DNA of 40,141 nucleotides from Lentimicrobiaceae bacterium (GCA_028697555.1 JAQVEX010000022.1:1-40141); one strand, 5' to 3'. Positions 25,930 through 34,040 are shown, numbered from the stretch's first letter. The notes: generated by a model from the sequence alone, not told the origin. Translations and numbers: made by a program.

Positions 25930-27297
25930 ATGAACGACAATAAACTTTTTCAAAATCTCCCAACGCACTCGCCTTCAAGTGATGTATGGAACGGTATTGA
26001 AAAAAAATTAGACCAAATTCAGTTGGATAAAACCATACAAGAAGCTAAGAAAAACTTGCCCGTACATTCGCCCGACCAATCGGTTTGGATAGCAATAAGT
26101 GCCAGATTGGCTCGCATCAGGTCGGTAAAAAGATTTAAAACCTATTCGGCAATATCATTGGCTGCAGCTTCAATCGCATTACTGATTATTGCTTTTTCGT
26201 GGTTAAACAATAATGTATCAACAATAAACGAGCCGGAAAATATAATTGTTCAAACTCAGCCAAAACCTGATATTATTGACAATAATGTAGGTCAAGAGCC
26301 GATAAAATCTACCGAAAAAAGCGAAACTATTTTACCTATAATCAGTCCAAAACAACAAAACATTTCACATAATATCGCATCTACTAATAATTTAGTTGAT
26401 GAAACATTAAGTACTGATATTGCAACTTTCCTTGATTTAACTATACCCGAAAATGAACTTTTGAGCGATGTTTTAAATATTGAAAGTGAATTGTTGTCTT
26501 TGGCAAGCAATGCGCAAACCATTGATGCTCCACTATTTATAAGCAAGTACGACTACACAATTCCGCAATTATTCGAAGAATCGACAAAACATTACTACAC
26601 TTTTGATGGTTTGGAGCACACAAATGCTAAGTCGAATAATTTTGCTTTAGCGGTAAATTATCTGCCCGAAAATGTTTACAACGGAATAAGCAATAGTATG
26701 TTCCACAATGTTGGTCTTACTGCAGGTTTTGAAAAAGAAAAGGTCAAATTTTTTGCCAACGTGGGCATGTCTTTTAATTCGGAAAAATACGAGATGGCTG
26801 TCAATTACGAAACTTATAAACCTATGTTGGGACATGTAACACCAGGCTCTGAAGATCCTGATACCCTTGGCTTTAGAGTTACTAATCACAATTCTAACAT
26901 GTTCATCAATGCAAATTACAACTATTTTACAACAAGTTTTGGTGTTGGCAGAAAAGTTTTTAGCGTAGGCAATTTCTCAACGTGGATAAGTTCGGCAGCA
27001 GGCTTCGGACTTATGACTTCGCAATCTGATATTAATAAAATCGGTGAAACATCTTTCAAAAACATGCCGTATTTCAGACAAATAAATGAAACCGAAATTG
27101 AAGCGCCGAACTATAACAATTTTTACGTAGATATGCTGTTGGGACTCGACCTTAACTATAAAATTATCGACAAACTAAGTGTAACACTCACGCCCGTTGG
27201 CAGATGGTTTTTCAAACCTATTTTTATTGGCAAAGATAATCAACCCACCGACGAACTCACATTAGGCATTAAAACGGGTATTAGATACAATTTCTGA
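25930..27297 (+). CDS. Probable anti-sigma factor with single membrane helix and barrel-like C-terminus
   Basis: A 455-residue protein. The cytoplasmic N-terminus holds a duplicated motif, LPTHSPSSDVWNGIEKKL (10-27) and LPVHSPDQSVWIAISARL (43-60), 33 residues apart. One membrane helix follows (about 73-92) after a basic stretch, then a low-complexity periplasmic linker (about 95-220). The C-terminal 220 residues look like outer-membrane beta strands (NVGLTAGFEKEKVKFFANVG, LNYKIIDKLSVTLTPVG) and end in aromatic IRYNF. Position after an ECF sigma gene, starting one base past its stop, suggests the N-terminus holds the sigma factor. I use the ATG at 25930; the frame stays open further upstream inside the sigma gene. 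DusB follows after 7 bases. Confidence 0.78.
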   Translation: MNDNKLFQNLPTHSPSSDVWNGIEKKLDQIQLDKTIQEAKKNLPVHSPDQSVWIAISARLARIRSVKRFKTYSAISLAAASIALLIIAFSWLNNNVSTINEPENIIVQTQPKPDIIDNNVGQEPIKSTEKSETILPIISPKQQNISHNIASTNNLVDETLSTDIATFLDLTIPENELLSDVLNIESELLSLASNAQTIDAPLFISKYDYTIPQLFEESTKHYYTFDGLEHTNAKSNNFALAVNYLPENVYNGISNSMFHNVGLTAGFEKEKVKFFANVGMSFNSEKYEMAVNYETYKPMLGHVTPGSEDPDTLGFRVTNHNSNMFINANYNYFTTSFGVGRKVFSVGNFSTWISSAAGFGLMTSQSDINKIGETSFKNMPYFRQINETEIEAPNYNNFYVDMLLGLDLNYKIIDKLSVTLTPVGRWFFKPIFIGKDNQPTDELTLGIKTGIRYNF

Positions 27298-27304
27298 TTT
27301 TACC

Positions 27305-28273
27305 ATGCAAATTGGAAATATTAATTTAGGAAACAAGCCGGTTCTATTAGCGCCGCTTGAAGATATTAGCGACTCGGCGTTCAGACTAATATGCAAAAAA
27401 CACGGTGCCGATATGGTCTTTACCGAATTCGTCGCTTCCGAAGCATTGATAAGGAATGTTCAAAAAACCATTGATAAAATGGTGTTCATTCCCGAAGAAA
27501 GACCTATAGGCATTCAACTGTTTGGGAATGATGTAAATACAATGGCTGAATCTGCTAAAATAATTGCACAATTCAAGCCTGATACTATTGATATTAATTT
27601 CGGATGTCCTGTAAAAAAAATCGCACTCAAAGGTTCGGGAGCAGCTTTGCTCAAAAATATACCTCTTATGGTTGACATAACAAAAGCTATTGTCGATGCT
27701 GTTAATATTCCGGTAACCGTAAAAACCCGATTAGGCTGGGATCAAACTGATAAGCCAATAGTTGAAATAGTACAACGCCTGCAAGATGTGGGTGTTGCTG
27801 CTGTTACAATTCACGCTAGAACTCGCTCGCAAATGTATTCGGGCTTAGCCGATTGGACACTGATAGGCGAAATAAAGAATATGCAAAGCATTAAAATTCC
27901 TATAATCGGCAACGGCGATGTTAATAGTGCCGAAGTCGCTAAGCTAATGTTCGACAGGTACGGAGTTGATGCAATTATGATTGGAAGAGCTGCAATAGGA
28001 AATCCGTGGATATTCAGTCAAGTTAAAGAGTACCTCAACAAAGGTATTATAACAGATGATGTTGATTTAAAAACTAGGATAGACACTTGTTTGCAACACC
28101 TGAAAATTGCAATTGATAACAAAGGCGAAACCAAAGCTATTATTGAAATGAGAAGACTTTACTCGGGATATTTTAGAAACGTTTACGACTTCAAAAAAAT
28201 AAGATTAAAACTACTAACAGCTAAAAGCTACGCACAAGTACAAGATATTTTATTAAGTGCTGTTTCTTTGTAA
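27305..28273 (+). CDS. dusB: tRNA-dihydrouridine synthase B
   Basis: A 322-residue FMN enzyme that reduces specific uridines in tRNA to dihydrouridine. The TIM-barrel signatures are all present: APLEDISDSAFR near the start, IQLFGNDV, DINFGCPVKKI (with the catalytic Cys), VTVKTRLGWD, VTIHARTRSQMYSG, IIGNGDV and AIMIGRAAIGNPWIF. The DusB subgroup fits length and neighbour motifs. It is third in the sigma/anti-sigma run with only a 7-base gap, so it may be read through from the sigma promoter; a functional link is not evident. Confidence 0.94.
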   Translation: MQIGNINLGNKPVLLAPLEDISDSAFRLICKKHGADMVFTEFVASEALIRNVQKTIDKMVFIPEERPIGIQLFGNDVNTMAESAKIIAQFKPDTIDINFGCPVKKIALKGSGAALLKNIPLMVDITKAIVDAVNIPVTVKTRLGWDQTDKPIVEIVQRLQDVGVAAVTIHARTRSQMYSGLADWTLIGEIKNMQSIKIPIIGNGDVNSAEVAKLMFDRYGVDAIMIGRAAIGNPWIFSQVKEYLNKGIITDDVDLKTRIDTCLQHLKIAIDNKGETKAIIEMRRLYSGYFRNVYDFKKIRLKLLTAKSYAQVQDILLSAVSL

Positions 28274-28316
28274 AAATATTGCCTGCAAAGCTTTAAATAA
28301 ACGGTTTAATTGGAAA

Positions 28317-28402
28317 TAGCCGTTAGCTGTTAGCTGTTAGCCGTTAGCCGTTGGCTAAACCTAGCTAACAGCCAAGAGCCAAAAGCTAATGGCTAAAAGC
28401 CA
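28317..28402. repeat. Heptanucleotide tract H, inverted arms, between convergent genes
   Basis: Left arm: TAGCCGT, TAGCTGT, TAGCTGT, TAGCCGT, TAGCCGT, TGGCTAA without a break (28317-28358). Right arm: AGCTAAC, AGCCAAG, AGCCAAA, AGCTAAT, GGCTAAA, AGCCA. The arms are imperfectly complementary. Closely similar to tract D. It may terminate dusB and the DAHP synthase gene. Confidence 0.85.
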
Positions 28403-28474
28403 CGCACCTCAACTTCAAAGTTTTATCAGACGGTAATACCAAAAAATTCTACGTTTACCAACACTTACTACACT

Positions 28475-29554
28475 CTAAATATCTTCATCATTAAAAATAT
28501 CTTCCTGTAGTCGTATTGACTCTTCGTGAATAATATTTATAAGCGATTTAATAAAAGCCGAATCGTAGCCCATGTTTTGTGCTATATCAAGTCGGTTTTT
28601 GAACATTTCGCGCCATCTCTCAATCTGCAATATGGTAATATTATTGTTTTTCTTATAAACGCCTATTTCTTTAATAATATTAAACCTTTTGTTTAAAATA
28701 TCTAAAAGTTCAGCGTCAAGTTTGTCGATTTCTTGTCTTAGCAATTCCATCTTGTTGTCAGTTTTGTCCTCGCTAAAACCCTTACGATAAACAATTTTGC
28801 TGAGCATATCGGCTAATTGCTCCGGAGTTATTTGTTGTTGCGAATCGGTAAGGGCTTCGTCGGGATTGATGTGAGTTTCAACCATAAGTCCCGATAACTC
28901 AAGGTCGAATGCCTTTTGAGCAATTTGCAACAATACGCTCCTTTTGCCTCCAATATGGCTTGGGTCGTTGATAATAGGCAGATTTGGAAACTGTCGTTTT
29001 AGCTCTATAACAACTTCCCACATAGGTTGATTTCGGTACTCGGTATTTTTGTAATAAAAAAATCCTCGGTGAACTGCCACAATCTTAGTTATCCCGACAT
29101 CATTAAGGCGCTCCATAGCACCTATCCATAAATTAACATCGGGATGCAAAGGATTTTTTACTAAGACGGGAATATCAGTCCCTTTAAGAGCATTGCAAAT
29201 ATCATTTACCAAAAACGGATTTACAACCGTTCTAGCTCCCAACCAAACAACATCAATACCGCTATTAAGCGCTTCTTCCACATGCTGAGCACAAGCAACT
29301 TCGACGGCAGTCAACAGCCCGGTTTCTTTTTTCACATCTTTAAGCCAAAGTAAAGCTTCGGAGCCAACACCTTCAAATCCCTTAGGGCGAGTGCGCGGCT
29401 TCCATACCCCCGAACGAAAAATTCTAACTTCGGGAATTTTTCGCAAAGCAATAGCCGTCTGCATTACCTGCTCGTAACTCTCGGCACTGCACGGACCACT
29501 CACTATTAAGGGCTTATCCGTACCCAACCACTCTTGTAATGTTGTAATTTCCAC
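28475..29554 (-). CDS. Bifunctional DAHP synthase / chorismate mutase
   Basis: A 359-residue fusion acting at the entry and at the branch point of aromatic amino-acid synthesis. The N-terminal part (about 1-255) is a type I-beta DAHP synthase: SGPCSAES (19-26), KPRTRPKGFEG, VKNPLHPD and IINDPSHIGGKR bind phosphoenolpyruvate, erythrose 4-phosphate and metal. The C-terminal helical part (about 268-350: LLRQEIDKLDAELLDILNKR) is an AroQ chorismate mutase. The fused order is usual in Bacteroidota. The open frame extends to a TTG at 29578, but that TTG belongs to a -7 box, so I start at the GTG at 29554, which gives the normal short N-terminus. Confidence 0.93.
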   Translation of the reverse strand: MEITTLQEWLGTDKPLIVSGPCSAESYEQVMQTAIALRKIPEVRIFRSGVWKPRTRPKGFEGVGSEALLWLKDVKKETGLLTAVEVACAQHVEEALNSGIDVVWLGARTVVNPFLVNDICNALKGTDIPVLVKNPLHPDVNLWIGAMERLNDVGITKIVAVHRGFFYYKNTEYRNQPMWEVVIELKRQFPNLPIINDPSHIGGKRSVLLQIAQKAFDLELSGLMVETHINPDEALTDSQQQITPEQLADMLSKIVYRKGFSEDKTDNKMELLRQEIDKLDAELLDILNKRFNIIKEIGVYKKNNNITILQIERWREMFKNRLDIAQNMGYDSAFIKSLINIIHEESIRLQEDIFNDEDI

Positions 29555-29575
29555 TTTATCTGTTTTTATCTTTTG

Positions 29576-29583
29576 CAAAGGTA
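29576..29583 (-). promoter_or_regulatory. -7 box of the DAHP synthase gene
   Basis: TACCTTTG on the minus strand matches TAnnTTTG and lies 21 bases before the GTG start. Its last three bases are the apparent TTG start of the longer frame, which argues against that start. Confidence 0.55.
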
Positions 29584-29712
29584 TAATTAATATTGTTTTT
29601 TATAGAAAATTTAAAAAAATCGACTGTATGTAAAATTTGTTTGTTTTGGTTGTGCAACTTTTCGTTAATTAGTTTCTTGTAATTAATTGTAATTTTATCT
29701 TAATAAAAACTT

Positions 29713-29748
29713 TTTGTTATGCCTTATAATGAAAATTTATTAAATTTG
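29713..29748 (+). promoter_or_regulatory. Possible promoter of the YeiH-type gene
   Basis: TAAATTTG (29741-29748) is a full -7 match; TTTG at 29713-29716 is 24 bases upstream, a little far. The leader would be about 110 bases. Confidence 0.45.
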
Positions 29749-29773
29749 CCTTCATAATTAACAAATAAGATAT

Positions 29774-29833
29774 AACACGTCGTCAATATTAAACAATCTC
29801 ATAACCAATAATTACGTAATATTGTGGCGTGTT
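29774..29833 (+). promoter_or_regulatory. Possible leader hairpin before the YeiH-type gene
   Basis: AACACGTCGT (29774-29783) can pair with GTGGCGTGTT (29824-29833) using three G-U pairs; TTTCTTT follows. It ends 30 bases before the ATG and could be an attenuator. The loop is long (40 bases), so support is weak. Confidence 0.25.
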
Positions 29834-29863
29834 TTTCTTTTATAATTAATAAAACAAATTTAC

Positions 29864-31165
29864 ATGAGTATGAAATCAAAAAAATTACAACTAACAGAAG
29901 ACTGGACGGCTAATTTATTGGGTTTTATTATCATTTTTATTGCCGTATTTATGCTTTCTCCTCATTTTGGAAACATGAGCATAAAATGGCCCACTTTTAA
30001 ATGGGACAGTGCCGAAACACTTACCGGAAAAGTTTTGTCATTGAACAATTTGGGCAAAATAGGAATTTTGTTTATCGTGTTTTACATATTCACAGCCCTT
30101 GCAGGTATATTTACCAACAAACCTTTAAAAAACATGTTGAAAATTTATCCTGCAGTTTTCGTATTAACAATATTGGCTTGCATAATTTCGGGCAATCACT
30201 ACATGGATACATGGGGATTAGAAACTGTTATCTTCTGTCTTCTCTTCGGGTTGATAATAAGCAACTTTTTCAAAATGCCACAATGGGTAAAAGACGGTCT
30301 GACCTCCGAATTGTTTGTTAAAATAGGGTTGGTTCTTTTGGGTGCCGGAATTTTATTCAAATCGATGATGGAAGCCGGAGTTTACGGCTTAGTACAAGCT
30401 ATTGTGGTTATTTTGGTTGTATGGAATTTTTGTTTCTGGCTAAGTAAAAAAATGGGTGTTGACAGAGACCTTGGTGTAATGCTATCGAGTGCGGTTTCAA
30501 TATGCGGTGTTTCGGCTGCTATTGCTACCTCCGGTGCTATCAAAGGCGATAAAGTTAAGCTGTCATACGTAATTTCGTTGGTACTTGTTGTGGCTGTGCC
30601 TATGATTATATTGCTGCCCTTAATAGCTCGATGGTTAGGCTTCTCGGAAGTATTGGCAGGAGCATGGTTTGGCGGAACTATCGATACCACCGGTGCTGTT
30701 GCCGCCAGTGGTGATTTCTATGGCGATATTGCCGAACAAGTTGCTATGATTGTTAAATCGTCGCAAAACGTACTGTTGGGTATCGCTGCTTTTGTTATCT
30801 CAATATATTGGTCTATTACAGGACAATCGGATCGCGAAGAAAAACCCACAGCAAGAGTTATTTGGGACAGATTCCCAAAATTTGTATTAGGATTTGTTGC
30901 CGCATCATTAATATTTTCGTTTATATTTTCCGGCGAAACAGTTGGCGCTACTAAAGGAGTCCTTAAATCGGCACAAAAATTATGGTTTGCATTGGCGTTT
31001 ACATCTATAGGTTTGGAAACAAATTTCAAACAACTTATAAGCAAAACCAACCGCAAAGCAACTTACACCTTCTTGATAGCCCAATTATTTAACATTTTCG
31101 TTACCCTACTGGTAGCTTGGTTACTATTTGAAGTAATGGGCGGTGGAGATTCGTTTCTTGAATAA
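29864..31165 (+). CDS. YeiH/UPF0324 family membrane protein (putative sulfate exporter family)
   Basis: A 433-residue inner-membrane protein with about ten hydrophobic helices. The family hallmark AWFGGTIDTTGAVAASG is present (about residues 266-282), as is LSSAVSICGVSAAIATSGAI (about 207-226). These paired motifs resemble the re-entrant loops of secondary transporters. The family is labelled 'putative sulfate exporter', but its substrate is not firmly shown. It is a single gene with its own promoter and a strong intrinsic terminator 23 bases behind the stop. It is divergent from the DAHP synthase gene. Confidence 0.88.
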   Translation: MSMKSKKLQLTEDWTANLLGFIIIFIAVFMLSPHFGNMSIKWPTFKWDSAETLTGKVLSLNNLGKIGILFIVFYIFTALAGIFTNKPLKNMLKIYPAVFVLTILACIISGNHYMDTWGLETVIFCLLFGLIISNFFKMPQWVKDGLTSELFVKIGLVLLGAGILFKSMMEAGVYGLVQAIVVILVVWNFCFWLSKKMGVDRDLGVMLSSAVSICGVSAAIATSGAIKGDKVKLSYVISLVLVVAVPMIILLPLIARWLGFSEVLAGAWFGGTIDTTGAVAASGDFYGDIAEQVAMIVKSSQNVLLGIAAFVISIYWSITGQSDREEKPTARVIWDRFPKFVLGFVAASLIFSFIFSGETVGATKGVLKSAQKLWFALAFTSIGLETNFKQLISKTNRKATYTFLIAQLFNIFVTLLVAWLLFEVMGGGDSFLE

Positions 31166-31188
31166 TAATTGACTATAACTATAAATTT

Positions 31189-31223
31189 AAAAAGGCTGAC
31201 CTTATACTTAAGTCAGCCTTTTT
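31189..31223 (+). terminator. Intrinsic terminator of the YeiH-type gene
   Basis: A perfect 12-bp stem, AAAAAGGCTGAC (31189-31200) with GTCAGCCTTTTT (31212-31223), closes an 11-base loop; the right arm ends in five T. It is the clearest standard terminator in the window. Confidence 0.9.
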
Positions 31224-31263
31224 GGGTTTTGGGGGGGTATTATCGTATGGTTTGCTGCTTTGA

Positions 31264-31309
31264 GCAAGAGTTGAGGCAAGAGTTAGGGCAAGAGTTAGGG
31301 CAAGAGTTG
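31264..31309. repeat. 12-bp tandem repeat (tract I)
   Basis: Unit GCAAGAGTTAGG: GCAAGAGTTGAG, GCAAGAGTTAGG, GCAAGAGTTAGG and a partial fourth. It differs from the other tracts in its 12-base step. The rest of the 31166-31463 gap holds the terminator, and the YjjG promoter box. Confidence 0.8.
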
Positions 31310-31430
31310 AAAAATAATACAAGATATTCGAAAGTGCTTGAAAAGCTGAGCAACACTTTGCTTTAAATTTATTCAAACTCAAAACTCATTTCCCCACACA
31401 AACCCTCCAAAACCATTCTCAACAATTTTA

Positions 31431-31438
31431 TAAATTTG
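31431..31438 (+). promoter_or_regulatory. -7 box of the YjjG-like gene
   Basis: TAAATTTG is a full match to TAnnTTTG, 25 bases before the ATG. No -33 TTG seen. Confidence 0.5.
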
Positions 31439-31463
31439 CCCTTCAAATTTGTTGAAAAGAAAT

Positions 31464-32171
31464 ATGAAAGAAACAAAATTATATAAGCACGTTTTTTTTG
31501 ATTTAGACCAAACCTTATGGGATTTTAAACGGATTTCGTTGGAAGTTAAAGAAGAATTGTTTTACAAATTCAACATCTCCATAATCAATAACGACATTGA
31601 TTATCAGAGATTTAAGGAAAAATACGAAGAAATAAATGCAGGGTTGTGGGAGATGTACAGAAACGACGAAATAGATAAATACACGCTTAATTTCAGAAGA
31701 TTTAACGACACAATTGCAGCTTTCAATATAGTTGACAAAGAGCTTGGTAAACAGATGGCAGATTATTTTGTACACGAAATCGGTAAAAAGACTTACTTTT
31801 TTGAAGGTGCCTTAGATTTGTTAGATTATTTGCAGAAAAAATACTCGCTACATGTTATAACCAACGGTTTTGAAGAAGTTATGCACGAAAGGTTTAAAAG
31901 AAACGATTTGTACAAACACTTTACAACCATAACTACTAGCGAAATGGCAAAGAGTATGAAACCTCATAAAGAAATATTCAGTTTCGCTCTATGTGCTGCC
32001 TCAGCCAATGCAAACGAAAGCATAATGATAGGCGACAATTACGACGTGGATATTATGGGAGCTCACAATGCAGGCATTGACACAATATGGGTCTACACGG
32101 AAGAAAATATTGCTGAAAATTGTGCAACCTATACGGTGAAAAATTTACTGGAAATAAAAACGATTTTATAA
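31464..32171 (+). CDS. HAD-superfamily nucleotidase (YjjG-like)
   Basis: A 235-residue cytoplasmic hydrolase. HAD motif I is FFDLDQTLWDF (about residues 11-21) with the nucleophile Asp; motif II is HVITNGFE; motif III is the Lys of SMKPHKEIF; motif IV is IGDNYDVDIMGA. A helical cap follows motif I. The family removes phosphate from (mainly non-canonical) pyrimidine nucleotides in E. coli, and the exact substrate here is not certain. I use the ATG at 31464 in place of a TTG five codons upstream, in line with the -7 box. Its stop is only two bases from the stop of the convergent lipoprotein gene. Confidence 0.88.
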   Translation: MKETKLYKHVFFDLDQTLWDFKRISLEVKEELFYKFNISIINNDIDYQRFKEKYEEINAGLWEMYRNDEIDKYTLNFRRFNDTIAAFNIVDKELGKQMADYFVHEIGKKTYFFEGALDLLDYLQKKYSLHVITNGFEEVMHERFKRNDLYKHFTTITTSEMAKSMKPHKEIFSFALCAASANANESIMIGDNYDVDIMGAHNAGIDTIWVYTEENIAENCATYTVKNLLEIKTIL

Positions 32172-32173
32172 AC

Positions 32174-32674
32174 TTATCTTGCAAGCACGTAGTAAGGACT
32201 CTTCACAACATTGCTTTGGTTGTGTGCCCTATCGGTAATAAAAATTTCAAAAGCAACCGTATCGCTGATAAGTACAGGCGTTATAAAGTACAATTCAAGC
32301 AACATAGTTATTTCGCCTTTTATGTTTTTATTGTCGCCTTCGGGTGTCAGATAAGGAAGTCGAGCATTTAAAGTAAAAGTAGAATCAGGTGGCAAAAGCT
32401 CTACATCGTTGCCATTCTTGAGCTGAAATAGTTTGATAAAAAAATCGTACGTCAAGTTATTTGTATCCGTTGATAAAAAACCCAAATCGCCGTCGCCATC
32501 GGTGTATGAAATGGTAACATAACCAAGCGAATCGGTATCGTTATGAGCTTTTACAACGGAAAAGCCAACAAATTCAATGTATGGAATCTCCGAATACTGA
32601 ATTTTATTTACGCAAGAATTGAAAAATATTGCAACTATTCCTAAAAAAAAGACTACTTTTATTGAGTGTTTCAT
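32174..32674 (-). CDS. Lipoprotein of unknown function
   Basis: A 166-residue protein with a lipoprotein signal (residues 1-20, FFNSC, lipidated Cys21). I start at the ATG at 32674, because the open frame upstream to 32710 has no signal-peptide character and crosses the -7 box at 32691-32698. The mature part contains ISYTDGDGDLGFLSTDTNNL, an acidic, possibly calcium-binding DGDGDLG loop that I have seen in other Bacteroidota lipoproteins, within a beta-rich domain. No further function can be read. It is convergent with the YjjG-like gene (2-base gap) and divergent from the LuxE-like gene (38-base gap). Confidence 0.78.
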   Translation of the reverse strand: MKHSIKVVFFLGIVAIFFNSCVNKIQYSEIPYIEFVGFSVVKAHNDTDSLGYVTISYTDGDGDLGFLSTDTNNLTYDFFIKLFQLKNGNDVELLPPDSTFTLNARLPYLTPEGDNKNIKGEITMLLELYFITPVLISDTVAFEIFITDRAHNQSNVVKSPYYVLAR

Positions 32675-32690
32675 TTCATTAATTTTAAAA

Positions 32691-32698
32691 CAAAGATA
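32691..32698 (-). promoter_or_regulatory. -7 box of the lipoprotein gene
   Basis: TATCTTTG on the minus strand matches TAnnTTTG; TACTTTTG (32708-32701) a few bases upstream also matches, so the exact box is open. Both lie in the 38-base divergent gap. Confidence 0.45.
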
Positions 32699-32712
32699 AC
32701 AAAAGTACAAAC

Positions 32713-33702
32713 ATGGAAATACATTCGCTGAAAAACGAGATTTTTAAAATTAATTCCAATGAAGAATTTACAAATCTCGCATTGCAGATTTTTAAATATC
32801 AGTACGCAAACAATAATATTTACAAGATGTTTGTCGATAATTTAGGTGTGAATATTGACAGTATTTCCAACATTGAACAAATACCGTTTTTGCCTATTCA
32901 ATTTTTTAAGACTCACAGAATAACCTGCGGCGATGCTCCCGAAGAAGCCGTTTTTATTAGTAGCGGAACCACTCAGCAACAGCGAAGCAAGCATTATATA
33001 TTAGATTTAAACCTGTACGAAAAAAGTTTTACCAAAGGTTTTGAATATTTTTTCGGCAATATCTCCGATTACATCATATTCGGACTGCTACCTTCGTACT
33101 TGGAACAAGGTAATTCGTCTTTAGTTTACATGGTTGAAAAACTAATGATAAAAACCAAAACCAATTATGGCGGATTTTATCTAAACGATTTCGAGAAATT
33201 AAAATCTGATATTGAAAAAGTGCAAAATACTGATAAAAAGATAATGCTTTTCGGCGTTACTTACGCACTATTGGATATGGCTAATACTTGTCCTATAAAA
33301 ATTAAAAACGCAATAATTGTAGAAACCGGCGGCATGAAAGGTCGTAAGGAAGAAATAGACAGAGAAGAGCTGCACAAGGTTTTAAAAAAGAGTTTTGGTG
33401 TTGATAATATTTACTCGGAGTACGGCATGACCGAATTGCTATCGCAGGCGTGGTCGTTGAAAGATGGTGTTTTCAAAACTCCTCCATGGATGAAAGTCTT
33501 ACTAGCCGACACAAACGACCCACTCAACGTATCCACCGAAAACAAAAGAGGTGGAATTAACATAATTGATTTGGCAAATATAAACTCCTGCTCGTTTATA
33601 GCTACGCAAGATTTAGGCAAAATGCACCACTATAATTCTTTTGAAGTGTTAGGACGATTTGATAGCAGCGACGTTAGGGGATGTAGTCTTATGTACGTGT
33701 AA
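32713..33702 (+). CDS. LuxE-like acyl-protein synthetase / acyl-activating protein
   Basis: A 329-residue cytoplasmic protein of the adenylate-forming superfamily, LuxE branch. FISSGTTQQQRS (81-92) is the nucleotide-binding loop; NIIYSEYGMTELLSQAW-like sequence (YSEYGMTELLSQAW, about 235-248) is the second adenylation motif. LuxE proteins activate fatty acids with ATP for transfer, in light-emitting bacteria together with LuxC and LuxD; neither is present here. In Bacteroidota such lone genes are often tied to surface-glycan or lipid acylation, which is inference. The upstream neighbour is a divergent lipoprotein gene. The gene ends at repeat tract J. Confidence 0.85.
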   Translation: MEIHSLKNEIFKINSNEEFTNLALQIFKYQYANNNIYKMFVDNLGVNIDSISNIEQIPFLPIQFFKTHRITCGDAPEEAVFISSGTTQQQRSKHYILDLNLYEKSFTKGFEYFFGNISDYIIFGLLPSYLEQGNSSLVYMVEKLMIKTKTNYGGFYLNDFEKLKSDIEKVQNTDKKIMLFGVTYALLDMANTCPIKIKNAIIVETGGMKGRKEEIDREELHKVLKKSFGVDNIYSEYGMTELLSQAWSLKDGVFKTPPWMKVLLADTNDPLNVSTENKRGGINIIDLANINSCSFIATQDLGKMHHYNSFEVLGRFDSSDVRGCSLMYV

Positions 33703-34003
33703 TGGCGATTGGTAGTGGCTTGTCCCGAGAATTCGGGAGTGGTCGGTGAATGGTGATTGGGGTAGTTCTGAGTATTGAGTTGCGGGGTGCGGGTTACGGG
33801 TTGCGAGTTGCGGGTAAGTTTTGTCCCGAAGTTTCGGAAGAGTGTCTGCGATTTTGTTAAACTATTTTGCAATCAATAAACTTCGCTCTTTTCGTTTAGA
33901 TTATCTTTCACGGTAAGGAAAAACAATAGCCAAAAATTTTAGTTTAAAAAGGACGGCATACATTTCTTCTGAATGGAGTTCGAAATAAATCCTTAGTGAG
34001 AAC

Positions 34004-34029
34004 GGGGGCTTCGACGCCGCTCAGCCACC
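34004..34029. repeat. Palindromic element, copy 3 (reverse orientation)
   Basis: GGGGGCT (34004-34010) pairs, with one mismatch, with AGCCACC (34023-34029). On the minus strand it reads GGTGGCTGAGC ... GTCGAAGCC, i.e. the family core with changed outer bases on both arms. Confidence 0.55.
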
Positions 34030-34040
34030 GCACCCGCTAA

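Larger units (their letters stand above)
29555..29863. other. Divergent gap between DAHP synthase and YeiH-type genes
   Basis: Very A+T-rich and, unlike most long gaps here, free of heptanucleotide repeats. It holds a promoter box at each side and a possible leader hairpin (29774-29833). I see nothing else in it. Confidence 0.6.

Noticed and set aside
28475..29578. Longer DAHP synthase starting with TTG at 29578
   Set aside because: The TTG is within a full -7 box; the GTG at 29554 gives the usual N-terminus length.
31169..31382. Frames of 65-67 codons on both strands behind the YeiH-type gene
   Set aside because: They cross a terminator and a 12-bp tandem repeat; composition follows the repeat.
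33630..33872. 80-codon minus-strand frame after the LuxE-like gene
   Set aside because: It lies in repeat tract J and the end of a confident gene; no signal of its own.
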